Positions 25,376 to 32,706 of a DNA stretch of 37,275 bases are shown piece after piece. This stretch comes from Soonwooa sp032078105. Its GTDB lineage: Bacteria > Bacteroidota > Bacteroidia > Flavobacteriales > Weeksellaceae. The DNA lies in NCBI GenBank assembly GCA_046269235.1, contig JBJZOS010000015.1, positions 1-37,275 of the forward strand, read 5' to 3'. The notes under the pieces were generated by a model. It had not been told where the DNA came from and made no database searches. It saw nothing but the letters and a program-made list of their open reading frames with translations. The position numbers and the translations under genes are program-made. Within the stretch, counting starts at the first letter, position 1; every line of letters starts with the position of its first letter.

Positions 25376-25422
25376 GGGTTTTAACCCGTTTGCAAAAAGA
25401 ATTAAAATGTTTGGCTTTAGCC
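25376..25422 (+). repeat. Pair of short hairpins in the spacer before the TIGR03643 gene
   Basis: GGGTTTTAACCC (25376-25387) and GGCTTTAGCC (25413-25422) are small palindromes of the kind common between genes of Chryseobacterium relatives, from memory. Without T tracts they are weak terminators at best. Confidence 0.4.
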
Positions 25423-25487
25423 TAAACTTAAAAATATATTTTGAATAAAGCCCGAAGCAATTGATAGACTATTTATCAAAATTAAAA

Positions 25488-25769
25488 ATGAACAAAAACC
25501 TCAACATACAGCAAATCGACAGAATCATTGAAATGGCGTGGGAAGACCGAACGCCGTTTGAAGCCATAGAATTTCAGTTCGGAATCAGCGAATCGGAAGT
25601 GATTGAACTGATGCGTTCGGAATTGCAAGAATCGAGTTTCAAGCTTTGGCGAAAAAGAGTGAATTCCGGAGTGAGCCAGAAACATTTGAAAAAGAGAAGC
25701 GAAGAAATTAACCGCTTTAAATGCAGCAGACAAAGAGTGATCAGCAATAATAAAATTTCTAAAAGATAA
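25488..25769 (+). CDS. TIGR03643/DUF2805 family protein
   Basis: A 93-residue protein from MNKNLNIQQIDRIIEMAWED; an upstream ATG at 25461 adds nine residues without family support. The pattern IIEMAWEDRTPFEAIEFQFG, SESEVIELMR, FKLWRKRVNSG and KKRS matches the TIGR03643 family, a helix-turn-helix-like helical protein of unknown function often found beside photolyase genes. It is 150 bp after the PhrB-like gene and 7 bp before the SDR gene. Confidence 0.85.
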   Translation: MNKNLNIQQIDRIIEMAWEDRTPFEAIEFQFGISESEVIELMRSELQESSFKLWRKRVNSGVSQKHLKKRSEEINRFKCSRQRVISNNKISKR

Positions 25770-25776
25770 ATTCATT

Positions 25777-26475
25777 ATGAAAAATATCGTCATCATCGGT
25801 TGCGGAAAAGGAATCGGTTTAGCAACAGCAAAAATTCTCGCAGAACAACACAAAATTATCGGAATTTCCAGAACAGTAAATGCAGAACTGAAGCATCCGA
25901 ATATTGAATTCCACACCATGGATATTCTTTCGGGAAACTTAGATGAAATCAGCTTTCCGGAAGTCGTGGACGGATTGGTTTATGCACCGGGAAGCATTAA
26001 TTTAAAACCTTTTAACCGACTTTCTGTGGATGATTTTAAGAATGATTTTGAGATCAATGTTTTGGGAGCGGTAAAAATGATTCAGAAACTGTTGCCGAAT
26101 CTTAAAAAGTCGGAAAGTGCCTCCGTTGTGCTTTTCAGTTCCGTGGCGGCAAAACTGGGAATGCCTTTTCACGCTTCGATTGCGGCGAGTAAAAATGCGG
26201 TGGAAGGTCTTACAAAAAGTCTGGCGGCAGAATTTTCGGCTCAAAAAATCAGGGTCAATGCGATTGCACCTTCTTTAACGGACACGAATCTGGCATCACA
26301 GCTTTTAGCAACTTCTGAGAAAAGAGAAGCTTCCGCGAAAAGACATCCGTTGCAAAGAGTAGGAACGGCTGAAGAAATTGCGGAAATGACGGCTTTCCTT
26401 GTTTCGGATAAATCGTCGTGGATTACAGGACAGATTTTTGGAATTGATGGCGGAATGGGAAGTGTTAAGCTTTAG
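25777..26475 (+). CDS. SDR-family protein lacking the catalytic tyrosine
   Basis: A 232-residue classical-SDR-like protein. The dinucleotide motif is GCGKGIG (residues 8-14), with NVLGAVK and SSVAAK (Ser121/122) in their expected places. At the YxxxK site the sequence is IAASK: Lys139 is kept, but the tyrosine position (135) is Ile. The C-terminal part is normal (RVNAIAPSLTDT, GQIFGIDGGMG). It may bind NAD(P) without usual dehydrogenase activity, or use another residue. It is 7 bp after the TIGR03643 gene in the photolyase cluster. Confidence 0.85.
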   Translation: MKNIVIIGCGKGIGLATAKILAEQHKIIGISRTVNAELKHPNIEFHTMDILSGNLDEISFPEVVDGLVYAPGSINLKPFNRLSVDDFKNDFEINVLGAVKMIQKLLPNLKKSESASVVLFSSVAAKLGMPFHASIAASKNAVEGLTKSLAAEFSAQKIRVNAIAPSLTDTNLASQLLATSEKREASAKRHPLQRVGTAEEIAEMTAFLVSDKSSWITGQIFGIDGGMGSVKL

Positions 26476-26562
26476 TTGGAGGGTTTGAGAGTTGGAGCGT
26501 TGAAGGGTTTAGATTCTTCCACCTCTTTATTAGATTATAAAAAATATTTAAAATACTTAGAT

Positions 26563-26570
26563 TAAATTTG
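26563..26570 (+). promoter_or_regulatory. Possible -7 box directly before the MarR gene
   Basis: TAAATTTG matches TAnnTTTG and ends only 4 nt before the ATG at 26575, so transcription would begin at or just beside the start codon. There is no obvious -33 element. The preceding 26476-26530 stretch has a degenerate GAGGGTTTGAGAGTTGGAG-like repeat. Confidence 0.35.
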
Positions 26571-26574
26571 CGCT

Positions 26575-27225
26575 ATGAATACTGATTTTTTCATTGATCT
26601 GCTTCATCAGGTTAAAGAATTTGAAAATTCCGAAGCTTGTAAACCTCACTCTAATGTGGAGGATTTCCGTCTTTGGCTGAATGATCAAAAATACAGAAAA
26701 GAGAGCCCAACCAAACTTTTTAAAAATGAACAGCATCAGGTTTCTTTCACAGAAAATGAAATCTGCAAACAGGTTCTGCTTTTGGGACGATATTCAAGAC
26801 AATTAATTAGAAAGGGGTTGAATGATTTCCCTGAACTGGCCAATGAAGAATTCACCTACCTTTACCGATTGAAGGACGAACCGAATCTGACTAAAATTCA
26901 GTTAATCGAAAGAAACGGTCACGAAAAACAAACCGGAACTCAAATCATTAAACGTCTTCTGGAATATGGATTAATTGAAGAAAAGAACGACAGCGAAGAT
27001 AAAAGAAGTAAGCGTTTGAACCTCACCGAAAAAGGTGAAGATTATTTCCACCGTTCCGTTGAAAAAGTGAATGTGACGTCGCGAATTCTTGCCGGAAAAC
27101 TCGATAATAGTGAAAAAGCCGAACTTCTCGAATTACTCAGAAAATTAAATGATTTTCACTCGCACGTTTACTCTGAGTATAAACGCTCTAACATTGATGA
27201 AATTCTTGAAATTTCCGTTAGTTAA
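26575..27225 (+). CDS. MarR-family transcriptional regulator with N-terminal extension
   Basis: A 216-residue regulator; the C-terminal 145 residues form the MarR winged helix (YLYRLKDEPNLTKIQLIERN, ETGTQIIKRLLEYGLIEEKN with the wing NDSEDKRSKRLNLTEKGEDYF). The first 70 residues (helical, FRLWLNDQKYRKESP) are an extension not found in OhrR-type members. It lies at the end of the photolyase/SDR cluster on the same strand and may regulate it; the signal is unknown. An IS481-type remnant begins about 20 bp after its stop. Confidence 0.85.
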   Translation: MNTDFFIDLLHQVKEFENSEACKPHSNVEDFRLWLNDQKYRKESPTKLFKNEQHQVSFTENEICKQVLLLGRYSRQLIRKGLNDFPELANEEFTYLYRLKDEPNLTKIQLIERNGHEKQTGTQIIKRLLEYGLIEEKNDSEDKRSKRLNLTEKGEDYFHRSVEKVNVTSRILAGKLDNSEKAELLELLRKLNDFHSHVYSEYKRSNIDEILEISVS

Positions 27226-27245
27226 TTAATTTAATATCATCAACC

Positions 27246-27867
27246 TTGCAATATATCAAAGTTGTTGGTCATATTTATCAACAAACCTTTATAGATACCT
27301 ATTCTAAAGTAGCTTTTGCTAAACTATACGATCGTAAAAATACACTTATTGCAGCTGATATGCCTAACGACCAAGTTGTTCTTTTCTTTGAACAGCAAGA
27401 CCTTCGTTTACTTAGAATATTAACCGATAGAGGAACTGAATATTGTGAACTAAGAGACCAACACGAATATCAATTATATTTAGCTATAGAAGCTATTGAT
27501 CATACCAAAACCAAGGCTAAAAGTCCTCGAACAAATGGTATTTGTGAACGTTTTCACAGAACAATTTAAGAGTAGTTTTATTCAATAGCTTTCAGAAAGA
27601 AAATTTACAGAAGCATTGAAGAACTACAATTAGACCTAAATAGCTGGGCTTTTGTATTACAATACAGATAGAACCCATACATGAAAGCAGTGCTTCGGCA
27701 AAACATCTATGCAAACGTTTCTAGATAGTAAACTTATGGCAAGAGAAAAACTTTTAGAGACACTTGCAGAGGATCAAAAAATCCTTACTTTTGGTAGTAA
27801 GGATTTTAAAGAGTAACTGAAAATTATTTTTAACCCCTAACTGTCAGATGAAGTTGTGGCTATTACA
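27246..27867 (+). mobile_element. Decayed IS481-type element (transposase 3' part and right end)
   Basis: The frame 27246-27569 encodes part of an IS481-like DDE integrase core: HIYQQTFIDTYSKVAFAKLY (first Asp), RILTDRGTEYCELRDQHEYQ (second Asp) and TKAKSPRTNGICERFHRTI (Glu). An ochre stop follows, then coding traces continue in two frames (FRKKIYRSIEELQLDLNSW; QTFLDSKLMAREKLLETLA) with at least one frameshift and further stops. The N-terminal HTH half is absent. The right end is probably CTGTCAGATGAAG to ATTACA at 27841-27867, as in other Bacteroidota IS481 elements. It cannot transpose by itself. Confidence 0.82.
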
Positions 27868-27873
27868 GATTAT

Positions 27874-27905
27874 ACAAGAAAGAGCGACTTTTCCGTCTTT
27901 CTTGT
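27874..27905 (-). terminator. Hairpin terminator downstream of the unknown gene pair
   Basis: ACAAGAAAGA (27874-27883) and TCTTTCTTGT (27896-27905) form a 10-bp perfect stem with a 12-nt loop, just past the stop codon at 27919. There is little T tract on the minus strand. Confidence 0.6.
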
Positions 27906-27918
27906 TGTTAAAAAGATT

Positions 27919-28530
27919 TCAAGAACTTATTTTAGGATCAATCTTTGGATCAATTTCGAAAACAATAGTTTCATCTGGATATTCAATCATAATCCTATTT
28001 TGATTAAACTGTTCCATCATTTTTTTACCTAGAACGTTAATGTTTTTTTTGAAAATATTTATTTCTAATGGAAATTTTGGATAATTAACAAACTTCAAAA
28101 CCAAATGTTTTTCAACTAAATTTCCATAAACCAACTCAAATTCCTGTACAGCAGCACTTAGATGGATTTTTTTTTCTTTGATTAAATTGGATTGATAGTT
28201 CTGTAGATACTCTATGTATTCATTTTTTTCGTAATAGGTATTGTCATAATTTTTTTGTAACCCAATATTAACTTTAGCCGTATAGGTTTCCAATTTAATT
28301 TCATTAGTCATATCAAAGGCAATTACATCATCCATTAGAATTATTTTTTTTGAAAGTTGCAATGAATCTTTATGGGCAACTAAACTAAAATCTATCGCTC
28401 TACTAAGCATTTCTTCTCTAAGTTCTGATAGAAATTTTGCTCTTGTAGAGCCCCAACCTGGATTTCCAACTTCGTTATTGAAAATATCAACTAAATCTTG
28501 ATTACTTTTTTCTTTAAATCTTGTGCCCAT
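27919..28530 (-). CDS. Hypothetical protein, second gene of an unknown pair
   Basis: A 203-residue soluble protein with no signal peptide or membrane segment. The N-terminal 60 residues are helical with a distinct motif (LVDIFNNEVGNPGWGSTRAK, FLSELREEMLSRAIDFS) that I have seen at the ends of other Bacteroidota proteins but cannot name. The middle is rich in Asn, Tyr and Lys, and the C-terminus repeats acidic-Pro units (DPKIDPKISS). It starts 4 bp after the upstream gene, so the two form an operon. It is bordered by an IS remnant and the BREX genes, which makes a defence role possible but unproved. Confidence 0.75.
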   Translation of the reverse strand: MGTRFKEKSNQDLVDIFNNEVGNPGWGSTRAKFLSELREEMLSRAIDFSLVAHKDSLQLSKKIILMDDVIAFDMTNEIKLETYTAKVNIGLQKNYDNTYYEKNEYIEYLQNYQSNLIKEKKIHLSAAVQEFELVYGNLVEKHLVLKFVNYPKFPLEINIFKKNINVLGKKMMEQFNQNRIMIEYPDETIVFEIDPKIDPKISS

Positions 28531-28534
28531 ATTC

Positions 28535-29206
28535 TTAGTTTTTTTTCTGTTTTTTTTCTGATATCCATTGTTTCAATTCTTTGATTCCGCCTTTTCTTCT
28601 ACAATATCCGCATCCCCATTCTTCTTTTTCGGGACTTATGGAGATGAAAAGATAATGGTTTCCAGAATTAACGCATTGGCTTAAATATAAGCCTTCTTTG
28701 GCATCATGTACTTTAGGATAAAGATTGTTTTTTTTCATAAAATCCAGAAGTTTGCTTTTTACAATTCCCTTTTTTCGATCTGCAATATTTTTTTGAATTT
28801 TAAGAAAATGAGCGTCCGAAATGAGGTCCGATTTAAATTGTATTATTCGTCCGTCAAACATACTTCTGGCGTGAATAAATTCAGTAAACGCAAGGAGAAG
28901 ATTATCAATAAAGCTAAAATCATAATCATATTTAAATTGACAAACAATTTTTAGAGGTTTTTTTGAAGCTTCAATAATGGATTTTTCATCATTTTCGTCA
29001 TTTAAGAAAACATCAATCCATTGGATGTAGTCGTCATTAGTAATTCTATAAAAATAAATTATAGGTGCTTCACCGATGTTCAGATCGTATTCAATAAACG
29101 CTAATTTTCGAAAATCAGAAAGGTCGCCAACGCCGAAATCGTCTTTGTAAGTTGTGCCTTCTTGTTGTACAAAAGCTTTTTCTGTACTGAAATGTGGATG
29201 TACCAT
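28535..29206 (-). CDS. Hypothetical protein with C-terminal Cys motif
   Basis: A 223-residue soluble protein of unknown family. Residues 1-150 look like a mixed alpha/beta domain (FRKLAFIEYDLNIGEAPIIY, ITNDDYIQWIDVFLN). Near the C-terminus, SISPEKEEWGCGYCRRKGGI with an upstream Cys in YLSQCVNSGNHY suggests a metal site (C...CxxC) before a final helix. It leads the two-gene unit with the 203-residue protein. Confidence 0.72.
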   Translation of the reverse strand: MVHPHFSTEKAFVQQEGTTYKDDFGVGDLSDFRKLAFIEYDLNIGEAPIIYFYRITNDDYIQWIDVFLNDENDEKSIIEASKKPLKIVCQFKYDYDFSFIDNLLLAFTEFIHARSMFDGRIIQFKSDLISDAHFLKIQKNIADRKKGIVKSKLLDFMKKNNLYPKVHDAKEGLYLSQCVNSGNHYLFISISPEKEEWGCGYCRRKGGIKELKQWISEKKQKKN

Positions 29207-29729
29207 GTTGCATAATTTATAATGTTAATAATTACAAATCATCGCAAGAGAATTTTTTGGGGAGATAACCTTATATTTTTGGCAGGTTTGCCCTCATTCT
29301 AAACCACCGTGGCAGGTTAACGCTCGGTTGGTATTCTGATAAATCAGAAACTCTTGATGATTAATGATGCAATAATACAATTTATATTTAATAAATTCCA
29401 AATTTTTAGATTTTTTTCGTGAACCAAAAACTTTCATATCAATGCTATAATGCTCAGTATTCCAATAGATTTATTTACTTTATTCATTTTCTCTTAATTT
29501 CCTCAAAGTAACAACGTAAGTAACGTAAGTGATTTTTCACAAAACACTTTTTTATTTTTTTTCTCCAAAAAAAAAATGCTGAATTAAAGTATAATAGTGC
29601 AAAGCACAAGCCCTGCTTCTTCCCTTTGCTCTTATCCCCTCCTTTTAATAGTTTTTTTTTCAAATGAAAAATAAAAAAATCTTTTTACAGATTTTCTCTT
29701 ACGTTCTTACGCATTTACGGATTTCCGTT
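29207..29729. other. Spacer upstream of brxA with repeated AACGTAAG boxes
   Basis: No gene is seen. AACGTAAGT occurs twice in tandem (29512-29529), and its reverse complement CTTACGTT lies at 29698-29705, followed by CTTACG (29706-29711), close to the brxA promoter. Poly-T and poly-A runs lie between. Confidence 0.45.
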
Positions 29730-29759
29730 TTTGACTTTCAATTGCAGTTTGTATATTTG
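29730..29759 (+). promoter_or_regulatory. Promoter of the BREX operon
   Basis: TTTG (29730-29733), an 18-nt spacer and TATATTTG (29752-29759) fit the Bacteroidota consensus. Transcription would start near 29765, about 11 nt before the brxA ATG. Confidence 0.65.
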
Positions 29760-29775
29760 GAAGTTTAGTAGAGTA

Positions 29776-30519
29776 ATGAACATCAATTCAAATATAAATA
29801 TATTAGGAGGTTTGCCGGAACTGGAATTAATCAAAACTTTTTTGATGGATTCTGATAGTCAAGGGAAAAGCCATTTAGAATACTCAGATATAAGAACCTT
29901 AAAAGCAGTGAATCGTTTCAAAAAAGCGATTCAAGAATCATTCGTTTCAGAAACTGAAAATATCAATAATTTGTTTTTACCTTTTTTTAAAGAAAAGAGT
30001 ATCAATGAGAATCTGTATTTTTTGTTTTTGCTTTTTACCTTCAACAATGATCTATTCAAGTATTTAAACGATACTGTTTTTTTTCCTGTTTATTATTCTG
30101 GGAGAAGAATCATTAAAAAAGAAGAAGTTGAAATTTGTCTAAAAGATCTACAAAAAACGAATGAAACATTAGGCAATTGGTCAGAATCAACCATAACAAC
30201 AACCGCTTCTAAATATCTAACGCTTTTAAAGAAGTTTGGACTTCTAAATGGGGTTCAAAAGAAAGAAATTATCTACAAGAATCTATCATCTGAAGAATTT
30301 CTTGTATTCGTTTATTTTTTGTCTATAGCAGAAGAAAATTCGAATAAGATTCATTCTGAATGGATTAAATATTCGTTTTATGAAAACGAGTTTTTTCTTC
30401 AAAAAGTGTTGGAAAAACAACTGATCCGTTATGTCGAAGTACAATACAACGGAGATAATTTAAAAATAAAACCAATGATTAACTACGATAAACTTTATGA
30501 AACACTTAAATCCTCATAA
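29776..30519 (+). CDS. brxA: BREX protein BrxA (DUF1819)
   Basis: A 247-residue small helical protein of the BrxA/DUF1819 family, part of type 1 BREX phage defence. Signature parts are GGLPELELIKTFLMD, SDIRTLKAVNRFKKAIQESF, FTFNNDLFKYLNDTVFF and GNWSESTITTTASKYLTLLK, LLKKFGLL. The start at 29776 (MNINSN) fits the promoter and family better than the open frame from 29731. The last 23 nt overlap the brxB start (ATG at 30497), as in other BREX operons. Confidence 0.88.
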   Translation: MNINSNINILGGLPELELIKTFLMDSDSQGKSHLEYSDIRTLKAVNRFKKAIQESFVSETENINNLFLPFFKEKSINENLYFLFLLFTFNNDLFKYLNDTVFFPVYYSGRRIIKKEEVEICLKDLQKTNETLGNWSESTITTTASKYLTLLKKFGLLNGVQKKEIIYKNLSSEEFLVFVYFLSIAEENSNKIHSEWIKYSFYENEFFLQKVLEKQLIRYVEVQYNGDNLKIKPMINYDKLYETLKSS

Positions 30520-31046
30520 TGCAATTTTAGAATTAGAACGCTTAGTATCGTCCAATGATTCTGAAATTAAATTACAAGCTAATGGGGGGGAACTCTATTT
30601 TATTGGTTTGTAAGCCTTCAGAAGAAATTAATTTTATTTCAGAGTTACATCAATTAGAAGCATCAAAATATCAAATCATTGATTTGAACCAAATTTTGGT
30701 GGAATTTGTGGAGAATAACAGAGAAGATGTTGAGTTCTATTTAGAACATCTACAAGCTTCGTTGGATCGTATATTCAAGAATGACTTAGATGCGCAGCCA
30801 GACTTGTTCCACTTGATTATAGATAAAGTTGAGCAAGTATTCCAGGATAAAAAAATTCCTGTTATTATCAATACAGGGGTTATCTATGCTACGCACTTTG
30901 ATATGTTGTCTTTAATGGAAAGTAAAACCATTATGGATGCTGCTTTACCTGCTGTATTTTTATATCCAGCAGAATACAATCAAAACAACCAATTAGAATA
31001 TTTAAATACAAGAATTGCATCCGAATACAGATGCAAAATTATATAG
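30497..31046 (+). pseudogene. brxB: BREX protein BrxB (DUF1788), frameshifted at a G7 tract
   Basis: From ATG 30497 the frame reads MKHLNPHNAILELERLVSSN up to NGG, then shifts at the G7 run (30584-30590) and stops at 30606-30608. In the +1 frame the gene continues as GGNSILLVCKPSEE and the rest of the family (IIDLNQILVEF, PVIINTGVIYATHF, PAVFLYPAEYN) to the stop at 31046. Six Gs instead of seven would give one intact 182-residue protein, the normal size. It could be a phase-variable tract, a mutation in a dying locus or a sequencing error. The gap to brxC is 10 bp. Confidence 0.85.
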
Positions 31047-31056
31047 GTCATTTCAT

Positions 31057-32706
31057 ATGAAGATAAAAGATTTACTATCTATAGACTTAAATGTAGATAT
31101 TAAGAATGTAATCAATATTGAAGATATTTCAGAAAACGAAATCCAAAAAGAGATTGAAGACTATATCGTAACCGATGGTTTAGCGAAAGATTTTGAGCAA
31201 TTCTTGGATAAATTTACTTCCAATGCCGTAGAAACTGGTGTTTGGATTTCTGGTTTCTATGGATCAGGAAAATCATATTTCGCTAAAATGATTGGGTATT
31301 TATTGGCCAATCAAAATATTAACGGTACACCTTCGCGTGAACGATTATTAAATCGTTTTACAGGGATTGAAGATGAAATGTTCTTCAAAAATAAGATTGC
31401 CAAATTAGATCGTTACCAAAACTTGGTTGTCTTTTTAGATATAGCAAAACAAGATACCTCAAAAGGATTCAGCTATACCTTATTCAAAAACTTTTTAAAG
31501 TCTATCCACTTACCACAAGATGAATACGGCTATATGTTATGCAATTCGATGGTTGCGGCTGGTAAAACAGATATTTTTACTTATGTAAAGGAAGTTTTGG
31601 GTAAGGATTGGTCAGAACTAAAAGGCAATATGCGTACGTACTTTACAGCTTGTAAAGACATTCACATCAAATCTGGCCTTTCTGAAAAAGAATACGATCA
31701 ATTATTGGTTTCTATTCGTTCTGCTATTGATGTATTTTCTCCTGCTGATTTAGCACGAGAACTGAAATCATATATTCAAATCAAATCCGATACATCTATT
31801 GTATTTATGTTTGATGAAACTTCGGAAGCCATCAATCAGCGTAAAATAACCTTACTTGATTTAGAAGGAGTATCTGAAGCATTAAATACATTAGGCGGTA
31901 AAGTGTGGACTATTGCTATTGCACAAGAAAAATTAGACGATGTGATTTCTAACGCTAATATTTCTAAAGCAAGTTTGGTTAAAGTTACCGACCGTTTTGT
32001 GGAGAAAATTCACTTAGAAGCAACAGAGGTAGATACCATTATCAAAAGCCGAATTCTTAAGAAAACAACGGAAGGTGTAAAATTATTAAATGATTATTAC
32101 CAAGCAAATTCAGGTAAAATTGGAGACCATTCTAATTTGAATGGTTACGGTATTTCGAATACAGCCACTGTAGAATCATACACATCATATTACCCATTTT
32201 ACGAAAATCAATTCAGTCTATTACAAAACTTCTTATTTGGTACCAAAGGTTATGCTTCTACCAAAGTGGCGGCTCGTGGTATGATTATCACGACTTTTGA
32301 TATCGTAAGAAAGTTAGTAAAAGAAGATGAACTATATAACACCGTAACGGGATGGCAAATTGCTCGTGAAGCCAATAACCAACCCGATATTCGTCTATCA
32401 AGCCGTTACAGCGCAGCCGAAAAAGTATTAGAAAATAATACCATCAATGGCCGTAAACTGTTAGAGACGATCAACTTCTTGAGTGAATCGGAAGTGGTGA
32501 AAACCTCGGTGTTAAATATTTCGAAAGCTTATTTCAATAATGCAGATGATGTTATTAAGAAGCAAAACGAAATTAAAGAAGCATTACAAGTTTTAGTGGA
32601 GGCTAAAATTGTAATTGAAAGTGATAACGCATTCAAAAAGAAAAGCTGCTTCCGTCAGGCAGTCATACAGCTATCTTTCCCTCCGCTTATCACGTTTTCG
32701 TCTTGA
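31057..32706 (+). CDS. brxC: BREX P-loop protein BrxC, C-terminally truncated
   Basis: The N-terminal half of BrxC/PglY, the large ATPase of BREX. The start is MKIKDLLSIDLNVD; Walker A is GFYGSGKS (residues 66-73), Walker B about IVFMFDETSEAI, with the family's YIVTDGLAKDFEQFLDKF and GVWISGF. Full BrxC proteins have about 1,200 residues; here the BrxC sequence ends near residue 527 (SDNAFKK, about position 32640). The last ~22 codons belong to unrelated C-rich DNA. The later BREX genes pglX, pglZ and brxL are absent downstream. The protein is unlikely to work. Confidence 0.88.
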   Translation: MKIKDLLSIDLNVDIKNVINIEDISENEIQKEIEDYIVTDGLAKDFEQFLDKFTSNAVETGVWISGFYGSGKSYFAKMIGYLLANQNINGTPSRERLLNRFTGIEDEMFFKNKIAKLDRYQNLVVFLDIAKQDTSKGFSYTLFKNFLKSIHLPQDEYGYMLCNSMVAAGKTDIFTYVKEVLGKDWSELKGNMRTYFTACKDIHIKSGLSEKEYDQLLVSIRSAIDVFSPADLARELKSYIQIKSDTSIVFMFDETSEAINQRKITLLDLEGVSEALNTLGGKVWTIAIAQEKLDDVISNANISKASLVKVTDRFVEKIHLEATEVDTIIKSRILKKTTEGVKLLNDYYQANSGKIGDHSNLNGYGISNTATVESYTSYYPFYENQFSLLQNFLFGTKGYASTKVAARGMIITTFDIVRKLVKEDELYNTVTGWQIAREANNQPDIRLSSRYSAAEKVLENNTINGRKLLETINFLSESEVVKTSVLNISKAYFNNADDVIKKQNEIKEALQVLVEAKIVIESDNAFKKKSCFRQAVIQLSFPPLITFSS

